Shown in pieces: positions 42,678-51,423 of a DNA stretch of 64,000 nucleotides. The DNA lies in contig NZ_CBDEGB010000002.1 of assembly GCF_965237655.1 (NCBI RefSeq), forward strand, positions 868,001-932,000, given 5' to 3'. The translations under genes and the position numbers were made by a program. Origin of the DNA: Poriferisodalis sp965237655 (lineage in GTDB: Bacteria > Actinomycetota > Acidimicrobiia > Acidimicrobiales > Poriferisodalaceae). Every line of letters starts with the position of its first letter. Position 1 is the first letter of the stretch. The notes below the pieces were generated by a model, which made no database searches, had not been told where the DNA came from, and saw only the letters and a list, made by a program, of their open reading frames with translations.

Positions 42678-44039
42678 ATGACGGAATCACGGGCGACGAC
42701 GGCGCCCGGCGGGCAGGCCCAGCCCCCTGCCGACAGCGACGGTCAAATCAAGGCATCGTCGGGGCCCGGACCGAACGACCGCACCAGGACGTTCGCAGCG
42801 CTGCATGTTCCGGCGTTCCGGGCACTATGGCTGAGCGGGGTGTTCTCCTTTATGAGCATCCAGATGCAGTTCCTGCTGCGGGGGCTGCTGGCGTGGGATC
42901 TCACCGAGAGCGAAGGGGCTCTCGGCATCGTGTTCCTCTTCTTCGGGCTCACCCTGGCGGTGTCGACGATGTTCGGAGGGGTGGCCGCTGATCGGCTCTC
43001 GAAGCGACGCCTCATGCTGGTCGGCCAGTTCATCCTCGTCCTCACGGCGCTCGGGATGGGCACGGCCCTCGCGACCGGTGTCATCCAGTTCTGGATGCTG
43101 CTCGTCTCCAGTGCCCTGCAGGGCCTGATGTTCGGCCTGATCGGTCCGGCTCGCATCTCGATGACAACCGAGCTTGTGGGCCGGGAACGTCTGGGCAACG
43201 CGATCACGCTCTCGTCGCTGTCGCTGAGCGGGAGCCGCGTGATTGCCCCTTCGCTGGCGGGAATACTGGCGGGAATCGCGCTGTTTGGCCTCGCAGGCGC
43301 GTACTTCGTCTCGACCGCCATCGCGACGCTCAGCTGCTTCTTGCTCTTCCAGCTCCCTGAGACGCATCGACCGCGGGCGGCCGAAGGCAACGAGTCACAG
43401 ATCGCCCGCTATGCCCGCGCCAAACCATTGGCAGAGATCGGCGAGGGAGTCCGGTATGCGATGAGCCGCCGCGAGCTCCGCCGGCCGATACTGACATCGA
43501 TTGTCGTGATCATGTTCGGCTTCAACTACGTCGCATTCATGCCAGCGCTTGTGGAAGGTGTCTTCGGCTATGGCGATGCATATGTCGGGTTCATCTCTGG
43601 GGTTGCGTCGGCCGGTGCCGTTATCGCTTCGATACTGCTTGCGTCGCGCGCTGACTCGTCGAGTGTCGGGACCATCTTGATCGGTCTGGGATTTGGTTTC
43701 GGCGCCTCGGTCATCGCCCTCAGCTGGGCACCTAGCTATGCAGTGGCGATGCTGATCGCGGTGGCCGTCGGCGCGGCATCTACCGGGTTCATCTCATTGA
43801 TTCAGACAATCGTCATGCGTTCCACCGATGAGGCCTACCAGGGCCGCGTCCAATCGCTGGTGCAGCTGCCGTTCGCGGCATTCGCTATCGCAGCTGCGCC
43901 CTTAGGTGCGTTGGCCGAATGGGTCGGCGTGCAGCGCATGTTCTTGACCATGGGCATTGCCGTCACGCTTGCGATGGCGGTCTATGCGATGACCCATGTC
44001 GGCAATAGCCAGCGCTCGCAATCCGTGGACGTTGCATAG
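42678..44039 (+). CDS. MFS transporter
   Basis: The protein has about 453 residues with 12 predicted helices. Its N-terminal half includes FRALWLSGVFSFMSIQMQFLLRGLLAWDL and FGGVAADRLSKRRLMLVGQ, the loop 2-3 motif of the family. The N-terminus is Gly/Ala/Pro-rich. The central loop carries RPRAAEGNESQIARYARA. A TTG 21 bases upstream is also open; the ATG at 42678 is preceded by GAAGGGG. It resembles enterobactin-exporter-like and multidrug MFS proteins, but the substrate is unknown. Confidence 0.88.
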   Translation: MTESRATTAPGGQAQPPADSDGQIKASSGPGPNDRTRTFAALHVPAFRALWLSGVFSFMSIQMQFLLRGLLAWDLTESEGALGIVFLFFGLTLAVSTMFGGVAADRLSKRRLMLVGQFILVLTALGMGTALATGVIQFWMLLVSSALQGLMFGLIGPARISMTTELVGRERLGNAITLSSLSLSGSRVIAPSLAGILAGIALFGLAGAYFVSTAIATLSCFLLFQLPETHRPRAAEGNESQIARYARAKPLAEIGEGVRYAMSRRELRRPILTSIVVIMFGFNYVAFMPALVEGVFGYGDAYVGFISGVASAGAVIASILLASRADSSSVGTILIGLGFGFGASVIALSWAPSYAVAMLIAVAVGAASTGFISLIQTIVMRSTDEAYQGRVQSLVQLPFAAFAIAAAPLGALAEWVGVQRMFLTMGIAVTLAMAVYAMTHVGNSQRSQSVDVA

Positions 44040-44066
44040 GCGTCGCGCGCCGAGCCGGCTGCGTCG

Positions 44067-46613
44067 TCAGTCGATCGCTTCGAGGATTGAGGTTTCCGAC
44101 AGGCTTGACCGGATGTCGGTGTCGGCCACCGTGGGCACGTCGAGGCACCAGCGCGACATCGCTGCTTCCAGGGATGCCTTGACATCGCTGGCGATAGCAG
44201 CAGCATCATGCTCGTCGCACTCGATGACGACGCTGTCGTGGACGGTCTGCACAGCGACGGCAGTCGGATACTGCTCCAAGATCTCACCCAGCCGCCCATA
44301 GGCGTCGAGCATGACGTCAGCCACGCCGCCTTGGATCGGTGCATTGCGGTAGGCGTTGGCCATCTGGCCGACCCGGGTGTGCAGCGCGCGCTGCAGCAGG
44401 AAACGCTGGTCGGCTTCGCCCATCGAAACGCCGACCTCATCGACCACAGCGCGCCGCACATGCCTCTGCTCGAGCACCTTGTCAACGGCCGGGCGCAGAG
44501 CCTCTCCCGACGAAGCTGTCGGGGGCGCGAGCTCGAATTGCTGCAGCACCCGGCGCCACACCTCAGCGGGCCGAGGCTTGGTCGAGCAACCGACGACGGC
44601 TGCGGCTTCGCCCAGTACCCAGTCCACCGAGAACGTGAACTGCTGACGGCGCCCAGCCGGCGTCCGGGAGCTGAACGACAGCGGCGAGCCATCGGACCGA
44701 ACGACCACCGGTGCCGCGAACGACAGCGCCCATGCCACCTCCGCGACAACCACCTCACGCAGGTCAATCTCCCCGCCCTGTGCGAAGCGACCTGCGTCGA
44801 TTGCAGCTGCCCGTTCCGCTGCGAGCACCGCCTCGTGAACCTCTTCTGCGCTGTGATGCCGGCGCTGCTGGTTGCGCAGCGCGCGGCGGGCCGCATCGGT
44901 TCGAGGCCACAGCCCATGCAGTTGCAGCGTCAACGGCCAATCGGCATCGAGCGAGGTTGCTGCGAAGTGCCCGATGAAGCGGTCGCGTTCGTCCACCCAC
45001 TGCGCGATGCCGGGGTAGGCGCCCAGATACGCCTCGATGAGCGCGTCGGCTTCGCCGCGACTAGTGGGCACACCGGCATCGGTGAGCCCACGCGACAGCC
45101 CCGCGCCGCGCTGCCCGTACAGAATGCCGAAGTTGATGCGCTTGGCCTTGGTGCGGAATTCCTCGTAGCGAGGCCGGTCCAGGGCGCCGAGTCCCGCAGG
45201 ACCGTCCATCTGCACGCCGAACATTCGCTCGGCGGTGGCGGTGTGAATGTCATGCCCTCTCTCGAATGCGGCCCTCAAGCCCTCGTCGCCAGCCAGCTGG
45301 GTGGCGAACCGCAGCTCAGCTTGGCTCAGATCGGAATAGACGAATACCCGCCCTGGCGGCGGCTTCATGTACGGCTTCAGCCGAGGAGTGAAGTTCTGAG
45401 CGTTGGGATTGCGGCTGGCCAGTCGGCCCGTGTTCGTGCCCACCACCTGCAGGTACTCCGGATGGAGACGGCCGTCGGGCCACAGGTGCTCTCCCATCGT
45501 GTGCCCATAGGTGCTCAGCGTCTTGGACAGGTCGCGGTAGGCCAGCAGCGAGGTGCAGAGTTCGCCGCCGACGCCTGCCAGCACCGAAGCGCCCAGCGAA
45601 TCGGTGGGCACCAGCGCACGGGCGCGGCCATCGGTCTTCGCGGTCCACGCCTCGACCCGGTCGGCGGTAAACCGATTCAACACGTCGCGGGCCTGCTGTT
45701 CGCTGTCAGGATTCCAGTTGGGCTCCAGGCCTCCGCCGAACAAGTCGGCCTGCCCGCCGCCGGTCAGGTCCGCCAAGTGGGTGAGCACGTCGACTCGCCG
45801 AGCTGCCAGTTCGGCCAGCTCGGCCTCCCACCCTTGGACGTCAAACGGCAAGCCCGCCCGCTCCATCCGGTCCAGGAATGGCCGGGCTGCCTGCTCGAGC
45901 CGGCACACCTCTTCCAACTCCGCTTCGCGCAACCGGTCACGCAGTACTTCTGACACCCACAGGGTCTCGACAGCGTCGGCCGCGGCGTAAGCCACCTGGC
46001 GGTCGCTCAACGGTCCGTTGGCCCCAAAGGACAGCTGCGTGGTTGCCTTGCCTTCGACGCTCAGTCCCAGATAGCGCTCGGCTGCCCATGCCAAGCCGTG
46101 GAAGAAGCCGAAGCCGGTCAATCCCTGATGCAGCAGGGCGTCGGCCAATTGGGCGTCCCACCAGCGCAGTGATCCCACAGCTGCGCCGGCAGCCTGTGCA
46201 GGGCCCATGAGATGCGTGTCGATCACGCGATCGTCGAAGGTGGCATTCCAGACGTCGGATGCCAGATCGGGCACCCGGAGGCCCTCGTGGAGCGCCGTGG
46301 CCAGCTCTGGCCCGTCGTGCTGGGCGACATCGACCACCCAGGCGCGCTCGGTGCCATCGGGAGCACGGGTCGCCGCGGAAATGACGCATAGCTGGGGGAC
46401 CTTGCCGCGCGACCCCAATTCGCGAGGCTCGTACACCGTCTCGGTGTCCACCGCGCGCGCTGCGGAACCACGGAGCGCATCGACGAATTCGCCCAGATCG
46501 TCCCGACCCACGACCGTGACCGGCACCGCGGCGGGATCTTTGGTCGGCGCAGGACGTGGATCGAGCCGTCGGATGTCGCTTTCGGCGACGGCGACATCGG
46601 CAGCGCGGTTCAC
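44067..46613 (-). CDS. Family A DNA polymerase with DnaQ-like 3'-5' exonuclease domain
   Basis: The 848-residue protein starts with GTG at 46613. The exonuclease domain has AVDTETVYE near residue 52 (DxE), WNATFDDRVIDTHLMG near 120 and VAYAAADAVETL near 215. The polymerase domain has motif A SDLSQAELRFATQ near 422, motif B RTKAKRINFGILYGQRGAGL near 490, the NAPIQGGVADVM segment, and motif C VQTVHDSVVIECDEHD near 790. The gap between motifs B and C is about 150-180 residues longer than in the E. coli enzyme. It contains an Arg/Ala-rich helical insertion. The product is distinct from a regular PolI in lacking a 5' nuclease domain; a repair role is likely. Confidence 0.88.
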   Translation of the reverse strand: MNRAADVAVAESDIRRLDPRPAPTKDPAAVPVTVVGRDDLGEFVDALRGSAARAVDTETVYEPRELGSRGKVPQLCVISAATRAPDGTERAWVVDVAQHDGPELATALHEGLRVPDLASDVWNATFDDRVIDTHLMGPAQAAGAAVGSLRWWDAQLADALLHQGLTGFGFFHGLAWAAERYLGLSVEGKATTQLSFGANGPLSDRQVAYAAADAVETLWVSEVLRDRLREAELEEVCRLEQAARPFLDRMERAGLPFDVQGWEAELAELAARRVDVLTHLADLTGGGQADLFGGGLEPNWNPDSEQQARDVLNRFTADRVEAWTAKTDGRARALVPTDSLGASVLAGVGGELCTSLLAYRDLSKTLSTYGHTMGEHLWPDGRLHPEYLQVVGTNTGRLASRNPNAQNFTPRLKPYMKPPPGRVFVYSDLSQAELRFATQLAGDEGLRAAFERGHDIHTATAERMFGVQMDGPAGLGALDRPRYEEFRTKAKRINFGILYGQRGAGLSRGLTDAGVPTSRGEADALIEAYLGAYPGIAQWVDERDRFIGHFAATSLDADWPLTLQLHGLWPRTDAARRALRNQQRRHHSAEEVHEAVLAAERAAAIDAGRFAQGGEIDLREVVVAEVAWALSFAAPVVVRSDGSPLSFSSRTPAGRRQQFTFSVDWVLGEAAAVVGCSTKPRPAEVWRRVLQQFELAPPTASSGEALRPAVDKVLEQRHVRRAVVDEVGVSMGEADQRFLLQRALHTRVGQMANAYRNAPIQGGVADVMLDAYGRLGEILEQYPTAVAVQTVHDSVVIECDEHDAAAIASDVKASLEAAMSRWCLDVPTVADTDIRSSLSETSILEAID

Positions 46614-46689
46614 GAGCGCACCCTAGGACGGCCCTGTGACAGTCACCGGACAGCTGCGGAGCCGCAGCAGCGAGGTCGAGTGCCGCGCA

Positions 46690-46803
46690 CCCTCAGGCAT
46701 TTGCGTGTCTTAATTGTATCTTATGTGCACGTATATAACTAGTTTCGAGAATTCTGCGCGAAATCTAGTATGAAAGTGTTATTATCCGGCGAGGAGGCAA
46801 CTC
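46690..46803 (+). promoter_or_regulatory. AT-rich promoter region of the RloAB-like operon
   Basis: The divergent spacer between the polymerase and the ATPase has an AT-rich core (about 46707-46790). It includes TATATAAC and TAGTATGAAA, followed by a strong ribosome site GAGGAGG seven bases before the ATG at 46804. The exact -10/-35 could not be fixed. Confidence 0.6.
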
Positions 46804-48063
46804 ATGCTGCTGAGGTTTCAGGTCTCCAATCATCGCTCGATTCTGGATCCGGTCGAACTCTCCCTGATCGCCGTGGACGAGGACCGCCCTGCGACACGCA
46901 GCTTCGAACTGCTGTCGCAACAGGTACTGACAGTTGCCGGCGTCTACGGACCCAATGCCTCAGGCAAGTCAAACCTCCTCGATGCGATCGCGTGGCTGTC
47001 CAGTGCTGTCGCCACCTCGTTGCGCGGCTGGGACGACTTCATCCCTCGTGATCCCCACAGATTTGGCAAAGGCCCAACCACGCCGTCGCTATTCGGTCTC
47101 GACATCGTCGTCGATGGCGTCCGATACGAGTACCAGCTTGAAGTCGAGGACTCCGCTGTGCGCTATGAGAGCCTCCACAGCTATCCCGAGCGACGGCGAC
47201 GAACGCTCTTTGAACGTCACGACACGGACATCCGCTTCCGCCGCGGACTCAAAGAAACCGGTGGAACTCAAGAGTTGCTGACGCCGAGCACGCTGGCGCT
47301 GTCCGCGGCGATCCGCTTCAAGAACCCGCAAATGTGGCGTGTCGGTCGTGCCATTGCTGGCATGCGCTCCCTCGGGTTGCGCCGGCCGTGGCACCGACGG
47401 CTGTCGTTGCACGACCCTTCCTCTTCTTCGCTGCGCTTGTTCACTGACGAGCACGGCGTTCGCCAAGAGCAGCTCTTCGGTACAGCCGCAGGCCATGCAC
47501 GACCCCTGGACCTGCTCCGTTTCGCCGACCCCGGAATCGACGACGTTCGGCTCACTGAGACTGACGATGAGGGCGGCCCCGGCCCCCGCCGCCGGCTGCG
47601 CTTCGTGCACCGCGTCGACGATGAACCGGTCGCATTCGAGCTAGAGCAGGAATCCGCTGGAACGCAAACCTGGTTCCGCCTCATCGGCCCCGCACTTGGG
47701 GCGCTCCGGGACGGCCGGGTCCTGCTGTTCGACGAGATCGACGCCAGTCTGCATCCGCGGCTCTCAGCCCGGCTCCTCGAGCTATTCCAAGATCCGCAAA
47801 CCAATCCTCGCGGGGCACAGCTGATCTTCACGACCCACGACACCTCTCTGCTCAATGTCATGAACCGCGACGAGGTCTGGCTCACCGAGAAAGAGCCCGA
47901 TGGCACTTCCCGCCTCGTGGGGTTGGCAGAGTTCGGGGGAGAACGGGTACGCAAGTCGCTCAATCTTGAAAGGGCCTACCTGCAGGGCCGTTTCGGTGCC
48001 GTTCCCGAAGTTGATCAGATCGCCGTGCGCGAAGCCCTCGGAATCGCTTCCGCGGCACTCTGA
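46804..48063 (+). CDS. RloA-like ABC/SMC-type AAA ATPase
   Basis: The 419-residue ATPase has Walker A GPNASGKSN at residues 49-57 (an OLD/RloA-type N-terminus MLLRFQVSNHRSILD), a signature-like region, Walker B VLLFDEIDASLHPRL near 307-321 and the switch His in FTTHDTSLL near 343. The gene overlaps the next by one base (TGATG). RloA/RloB pairs are found next to restriction and abortive-infection genes, and ATPase plus TOPRIM pairs are a common defence design. The role here is inferred. Confidence 0.88.
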   Translation: MLLRFQVSNHRSILDPVELSLIAVDEDRPATRSFELLSQQVLTVAGVYGPNASGKSNLLDAIAWLSSAVATSLRGWDDFIPRDPHRFGKGPTTPSLFGLDIVVDGVRYEYQLEVEDSAVRYESLHSYPERRRRTLFERHDTDIRFRRGLKETGGTQELLTPSTLALSAAIRFKNPQMWRVGRAIAGMRSLGLRRPWHRRLSLHDPSSSSLRLFTDEHGVRQEQLFGTAAGHARPLDLLRFADPGIDDVRLTETDDEGGPGPRRRLRFVHRVDDEPVAFELEQESAGTQTWFRLIGPALGALRDGRVLLFDEIDASLHPRLSARLLELFQDPQTNPRGAQLIFTTHDTSLLNVMNRDEVWLTEKEPDGTSRLVGLAEFGGERVRKSLNLERAYLQGRFGAVPEVDQIAVREALGIASAAL

Positions 48064-48710
48064 TGGCTAAGTCGTCTGGACGCAATCCTCAGAAATCGCG
48101 GCCCATGCGCAGACGCGTCGCCACCCGCAAGCCGAGGCGGACCTTCCTCGTGTTCTGCGAAGGCGAGCGGACCGAGATCGACTACCTCAAGGCGCTGAGA
48201 CAAGAACCCGATGTGCGCGACGTGGCCTCCGTCGACATAAGGATCGACCGGGCCTCGGCTGGTGGTGTGCCGATGACTCTGGTGAAGGAGGCAGCCGATG
48301 CTCTTGCTCGCATCTCCGGCGAGGATGGTGAAATCGACGAGGTTTGGTGGGTATTCGATGTGGAGTGGCCGCGCAACCACCCGAACTTGCGGGAAGCCCT
48401 CGATCTCGCTAAGGCACGCGCCATTCGGACCGCGGTGTCGAATCCATGCTTCGAGTTGTGGCTGGCGCTGCACTTCAAGAAGTACGGCAAGTGGCTCGAC
48501 AACGACGCCGCCGACAAACTGCGGCGCGACTATGACAGCGCCGTGGACAAGGGTGTGGACGGAGCCAAGTACATGCCACGTCGAGCCGACGCGGCTCGTC
48601 GTGCCCGCTGTCTGCGCGACAAGCATGAGAGAGACGGCACTGCCTTCCCCAACGACAACCCATCGTCGGGCATGTACAAGTTCCTCGAAGCGATCGAGGG
48701 CGCAGCGTGA
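48063..48710 (+). CDS. RloB-like TOPRIM-domain protein
   Basis: The 215-residue protein has a basic N-terminus, then FLVFCEGERTEIDYLKAL near residues 29-46 (the TOPRIM Glu), VWWVFDVEWPRNHPNL near 95-110 (the Asp position of the DxD-type motif, here D-x-E) and the characteristic SNPCFELWLALHFKKYG near 128-145. Its pairing with the upstream RloA-like ATPase makes it the probable nuclease effector. The altered second acid is unusual. Confidence 0.86.
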   Translation: MAKSSGRNPQKSRPMRRRVATRKPRRTFLVFCEGERTEIDYLKALRQEPDVRDVASVDIRIDRASAGGVPMTLVKEAADALARISGEDGEIDEVWWVFDVEWPRNHPNLREALDLAKARAIRTAVSNPCFELWLALHFKKYGKWLDNDAADKLRRDYDSAVDKGVDGAKYMPRRADAARRARCLRDKHERDGTAFPNDNPSSGMYKFLEAIEGAA

Positions 48711-48830
48711 GTGTTCAACGGGAGCGCCTCGCGTCGGTCAAGGTGGAGCGCTTCTCCGCTGCATGACTTCATTCCGTGACCGCTAACAGCACCTCACGCG
48801 TTCAGTCAGCAGATCGCTTGTGCACCTTGT

Positions 48831-49904
48831 TCAGCACGGATACTGCACTTCGATGAAGTCCTCCGGCGCGCCGTCGCCCGCAGTCGTCTCGGCCTCGATG
48901 ATCTCGTGCAGTCGCTTTGCCACCGGACCCACCTTGCCATCGCCGATCGGGGCACCGTCCCACTCCACCACCGGGAAGACGTGGGTGTCGCCTCCGGTCA
49001 TGATGAGTTCGGCGCCGGCGCGAGCTTCGTCCGCCCGCAACGGCCGCTGCTGCACGTCTCGCAGCAGCCCGTCCTCGCAGAGGGCTCCCCGGGCCAGATC
49101 CAGCAGCCGCCGCATGGTGGTGCCGTGCAAGATTCCCTGAAATGGGGGAGTGACGAGCACGCCGTCGTGGCTCACGCTGCATACGTTCAGCACGCACGCT
49201 TCGGCGATGAAGCCATCGTCGTCGACGATGATGCCGAACGTGCCTCCGCTGTCGGCCGCCTCAAGGTGGGTCAAGACGTTGAGCAGGTAGTTGTTCGACT
49301 TGATCTGGGCGAGCAACGGCGGCTTCATTGGCGTATCGCGCACCGTCGCCTCGCGGAAGCCGTCGCTCATCGGATCGAAACCGCCTGCGCCGAAGCTCAT
49401 CGGGTCGAGCACGACGCAGTAGAAGCAGGGTTCCTCGCATTCGGCAGGCATGAACGAGAACCCGCCGGGTCCGGCCGTCAGCCAGTACCGGACGATGCCG
49501 TCCCGGGCGCCCGATGATGCAGCCGTGTCGGCGACCATCGCAATGAGCTCGTCGCGAGACCACGGGACCTCGAGGCGTGCCCCTGCTGCACTGGCCAGCA
49601 GCCGGTCGATGTGGATGCCGAGCCGGTACAGCCGACCGTTCACTAGCGAGCACGTGTCGAAGACACCGTGTCCGCGGTGGACCATGTGGTCATCGAGCGG
49701 CACGGTCATCACCATCGGATCGGTGACGACCCCACCGAGGTAGGAACTGAACATGGCGTAGCAACCGCGCTTGCCCTGGCGCTTGGCGGCCATCCGTTCG
49801 ACGGCGTCGGCGGCACTGAGGATCCGTTGGGCGGGACGCACGCTGTCGCCTGCCTCGTCCGGTGCGGAAGAGCCGCCGTCCTCCGAGACCGTCCGCAGCG
49901 CCAC
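48831..49904 (-). CDS. Class IV aminotransferase
   Basis: This 357-residue fold-type IV PLP enzyme is of the branched-chain/D-amino-acid transaminase type. HRGHGVFDTCSLVNGRLYRLGIHIDRL is typical of the N-terminal domain. The PLP Lys is in PLLAQIKSNNYLLNVL near residue 183. EACVLNVCSVSHDGVLVTPPFQGILHGTTMRRLLDLA covers the PLP phosphate site. Similar proteins deaminate D-amino acids or 4-amino-4-deoxychorismate; the substrate cannot be fixed from the sequence. It ends near the RloB gene on the other strand. Confidence 0.88.
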   Translation of the reverse strand: MALRTVSEDGGSSAPDEAGDSVRPAQRILSAADAVERMAAKRQGKRGCYAMFSSYLGGVVTDPMVMTVPLDDHMVHRGHGVFDTCSLVNGRLYRLGIHIDRLLASAAGARLEVPWSRDELIAMVADTAASSGARDGIVRYWLTAGPGGFSFMPAECEEPCFYCVVLDPMSFGAGGFDPMSDGFREATVRDTPMKPPLLAQIKSNNYLLNVLTHLEAADSGGTFGIIVDDDGFIAEACVLNVCSVSHDGVLVTPPFQGILHGTTMRRLLDLARGALCEDGLLRDVQQRPLRADEARAGAELIMTGGDTHVFPVVEWDGAPIGDGKVGPVAKRLHEIIEAETTAGDGAPEDFIEVQYPC

Positions 49905-50027
49905 GTGCCGATACTACGTGGACTGCCTCGGTCGGCTCAGGGAGACAAGCGAGACCAGAGAGTTTCTTGGAATATTGCAACTCCCTGTGGCCGAAGGGCT
50001 CGCCGACTGGTTGCTGCCCGCATGCCC

Positions 50028-50618
50028 TCAAGAAAGCGTCGGTCGTTGTTGGACAAGGATTGCGAAATCCATTCCCCGCTCTTGGAGTTCAGCCGGAATC
50101 GGTTCGGGATCGAACCACTCGAGCCGAGGATCGCGTCTCGATGCCGAACCAGGCGCGCCAAAGAGCGCGACAGCCTCCAATTCCATCGACGGGTCGTGGC
50201 GGACCCGATAGAGCAACCCGTCGAATCCGGCATCGAAGAGACTGCCAGCCAGTTGCTGCGATTCGCTGTAGTCCCGCCCCGTCGAGATCTCCGCCGTGAT
50301 ACCGAATTGGCCGAGAACTCTTCGATCCGTCAGATCGCCAAGTTGTAGTTGCTGGTTGAGGGAGGCAGTCGACACCCCGCGATCGGACACTATGTCTGTG
50401 TAGACGATCTCGAGACTGCCGAACACTTCGACATAGGCGGCAAGTGGTTCCCGTCCCAAGTAGCAGACGCCGAAGTCGTTTTCGCGGCCTTGTGGCGGTT
50501 CGAATCGGTTGTCTCCAGAATTGCCGAAGTAGCCGGGAGACTGAGAAGACCTGTGGATGCGATACAGGTCATTTCCCGATGGCAGCGGAAGCGCCGGAAA
50601 GTTCGCATAGTCGATCAC
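50028..50618 (-). CDS. RES-domain toxin (NAD-degrading)
   Basis: The 196-residue protein contains the RES hallmarks: Arg in LYRIHRSSQSPGYFG, Glu in YLGREPLAAYVEVFG, and Ser in the third motif region. RES toxins are NAD phosphorylase-type enzymes of ADP-ribosyltransferase fold. The ATG overlaps the end of the antitoxin gene (ATGA). The antitoxin-toxin order with the antitoxin first is usual for this family. Confidence 0.87.
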   Translation of the reverse strand: MIDYANFPALPLPSGNDLYRIHRSSQSPGYFGNSGDNRFEPPQGRENDFGVCYLGREPLAAYVEVFGSLEIVYTDIVSDRGVSTASLNQQLQLGDLTDRRVLGQFGITAEISTGRDYSESQQLAGSLFDAGFDGLLYRVRHDPSMELEAVALFGAPGSASRRDPRLEWFDPEPIPAELQERGMDFAILVQQRPTLS

Positions 50619-51004
50619 CAGGCAAGTCGGACGGCCGTGCGGCTCGCAGCCCCGGCCACAGTCTCGTTGTCATTGCCGGACGCGATCCACTGCGCCGGCG
50701 TCTGCCCGTCCAAGTCTTCGACCTTGCGGCTCATTGCCCACGTTGCGATGAGCAAGGTGTCGATCTCGCGCAGATGCCGGTAGAAGGCACTCGTGACGAG
50801 CTTGACGGCTGGCCGTACTGCACGAGCATCCCGGTCGAATTGCCATACGGGAAACAGGTCGGTCGTCTTGCCCGCTATCGCAAGCACGTCACCCTTGCGT
50901 CGCCGCTCCGCGAGTTCTCGTGACGAGAGCCTCAGGAGCTTGCGGACTTGCTTCCTGTCAAGGCACTCTCCAACGATCTCCGGTCCCTTTCGAGGGCGCC
51001 GCAC
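50615..51004 (-). CDS. RES-associated antitoxin
   Basis: The 129-residue protein has LDRKQVRKLLRLSSRELAERRRKGDVLAIAGKTTDLFPVWQFD, as in antitoxins of RES toxins (HTH-like, WQFD segment), and a C-terminal SAFYRHLREIDTLLIATWAMSRKVEDLDGQTPAQWIASGND. This resembles the MbcA/ParS toxin-binding domain, in particular the LDGQTPxQWI end. It starts with GTG 12 bases after a small HTH gene. Confidence 0.84.
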   Translation of the reverse strand: MRRPRKGPEIVGECLDRKQVRKLLRLSSRELAERRRKGDVLAIAGKTTDLFPVWQFDRDARAVRPAVKLVTSAFYRHLREIDTLLIATWAMSRKVEDLDGQTPAQWIASGNDNETVAGAASRTAVRLAW

Positions 51005-51016
51005 CGTCGCTGTGTC

Positions 51017-51229
51017 CTAGCGCAGCAGTTCTTGTACTTGCTTCTTGCGCGAGGAGGTCTCGCCCTTGATGGACGCACCGCCTTTGAGCGATACGCCAGC
51101 TTCGTTGCGCCACCGCTGCATCGTCGACGGCGCGACTCCGGCGTTGGCGGCTGCCTGCTTGAGTGGGAGGCCGCTCGTCGCGTACGCCAGTCGACGCCGC
51201 TCTATGTCGCTATGTCGCCTGCTTGCCAT
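51017..51229 (-). CDS. Small HTH protein heading the RES operon
   Basis: The 70-residue protein reads MASRRHSDIERRRLAYATSG and then LPLKQAAANAGVAPSTMQRWRNEAGV, a clear helix-turn-helix, and ends in a basic tail. The start at 51229 is supported by AGGAG eight bases upstream. It may be a separate regulator of the RES antitoxin/toxin genes or a detached DNA-binding part of the antitoxin. It is transcribed with them. Confidence 0.72.
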   Translation of the reverse strand: MASRRHSDIERRRLAYATSGLPLKQAAANAGVAPSTMQRWRNEAGVSLKGGASIKGETSSRKKQVQELLR

Positions 51230-51277
51230 GCAGCCACTCCTCTCCGCTGTGCTGAGACTATTCCGGCCTCCGGCCAG

Positions 51278-51303
51278 GACCAAGAGGTTTGGGTGTCTTG
51301 GTC
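51278..51303. promoter_or_regulatory. Inverted repeat upstream of the RES operon
   Basis: GACCAAGA and TCTTGGTC form perfect 8-base arms around a 10-base spacer, 49 bases upstream of the HTH gene start. It is a candidate operator for the HTH protein or antitoxin. Confidence 0.55.
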
Positions 51304-51423
51304 ACAGTCGCATGATCGTTTGGACCCAGTCTCCCAAGGCCCATCGATTCGAAGGCGCGGCGACAGCCGGTCGCTCAAGAGCCTCCCTTCGCTTCTGCCG
51401 CGCTGGCCTAGCCTCGATCGGCA

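Noticed and set aside
44208..45953. A plus-strand open frame of about 580 codons over the DNA polymerase
   Set aside because: Shadow of the polymerase gene; no domains, unusual composition.
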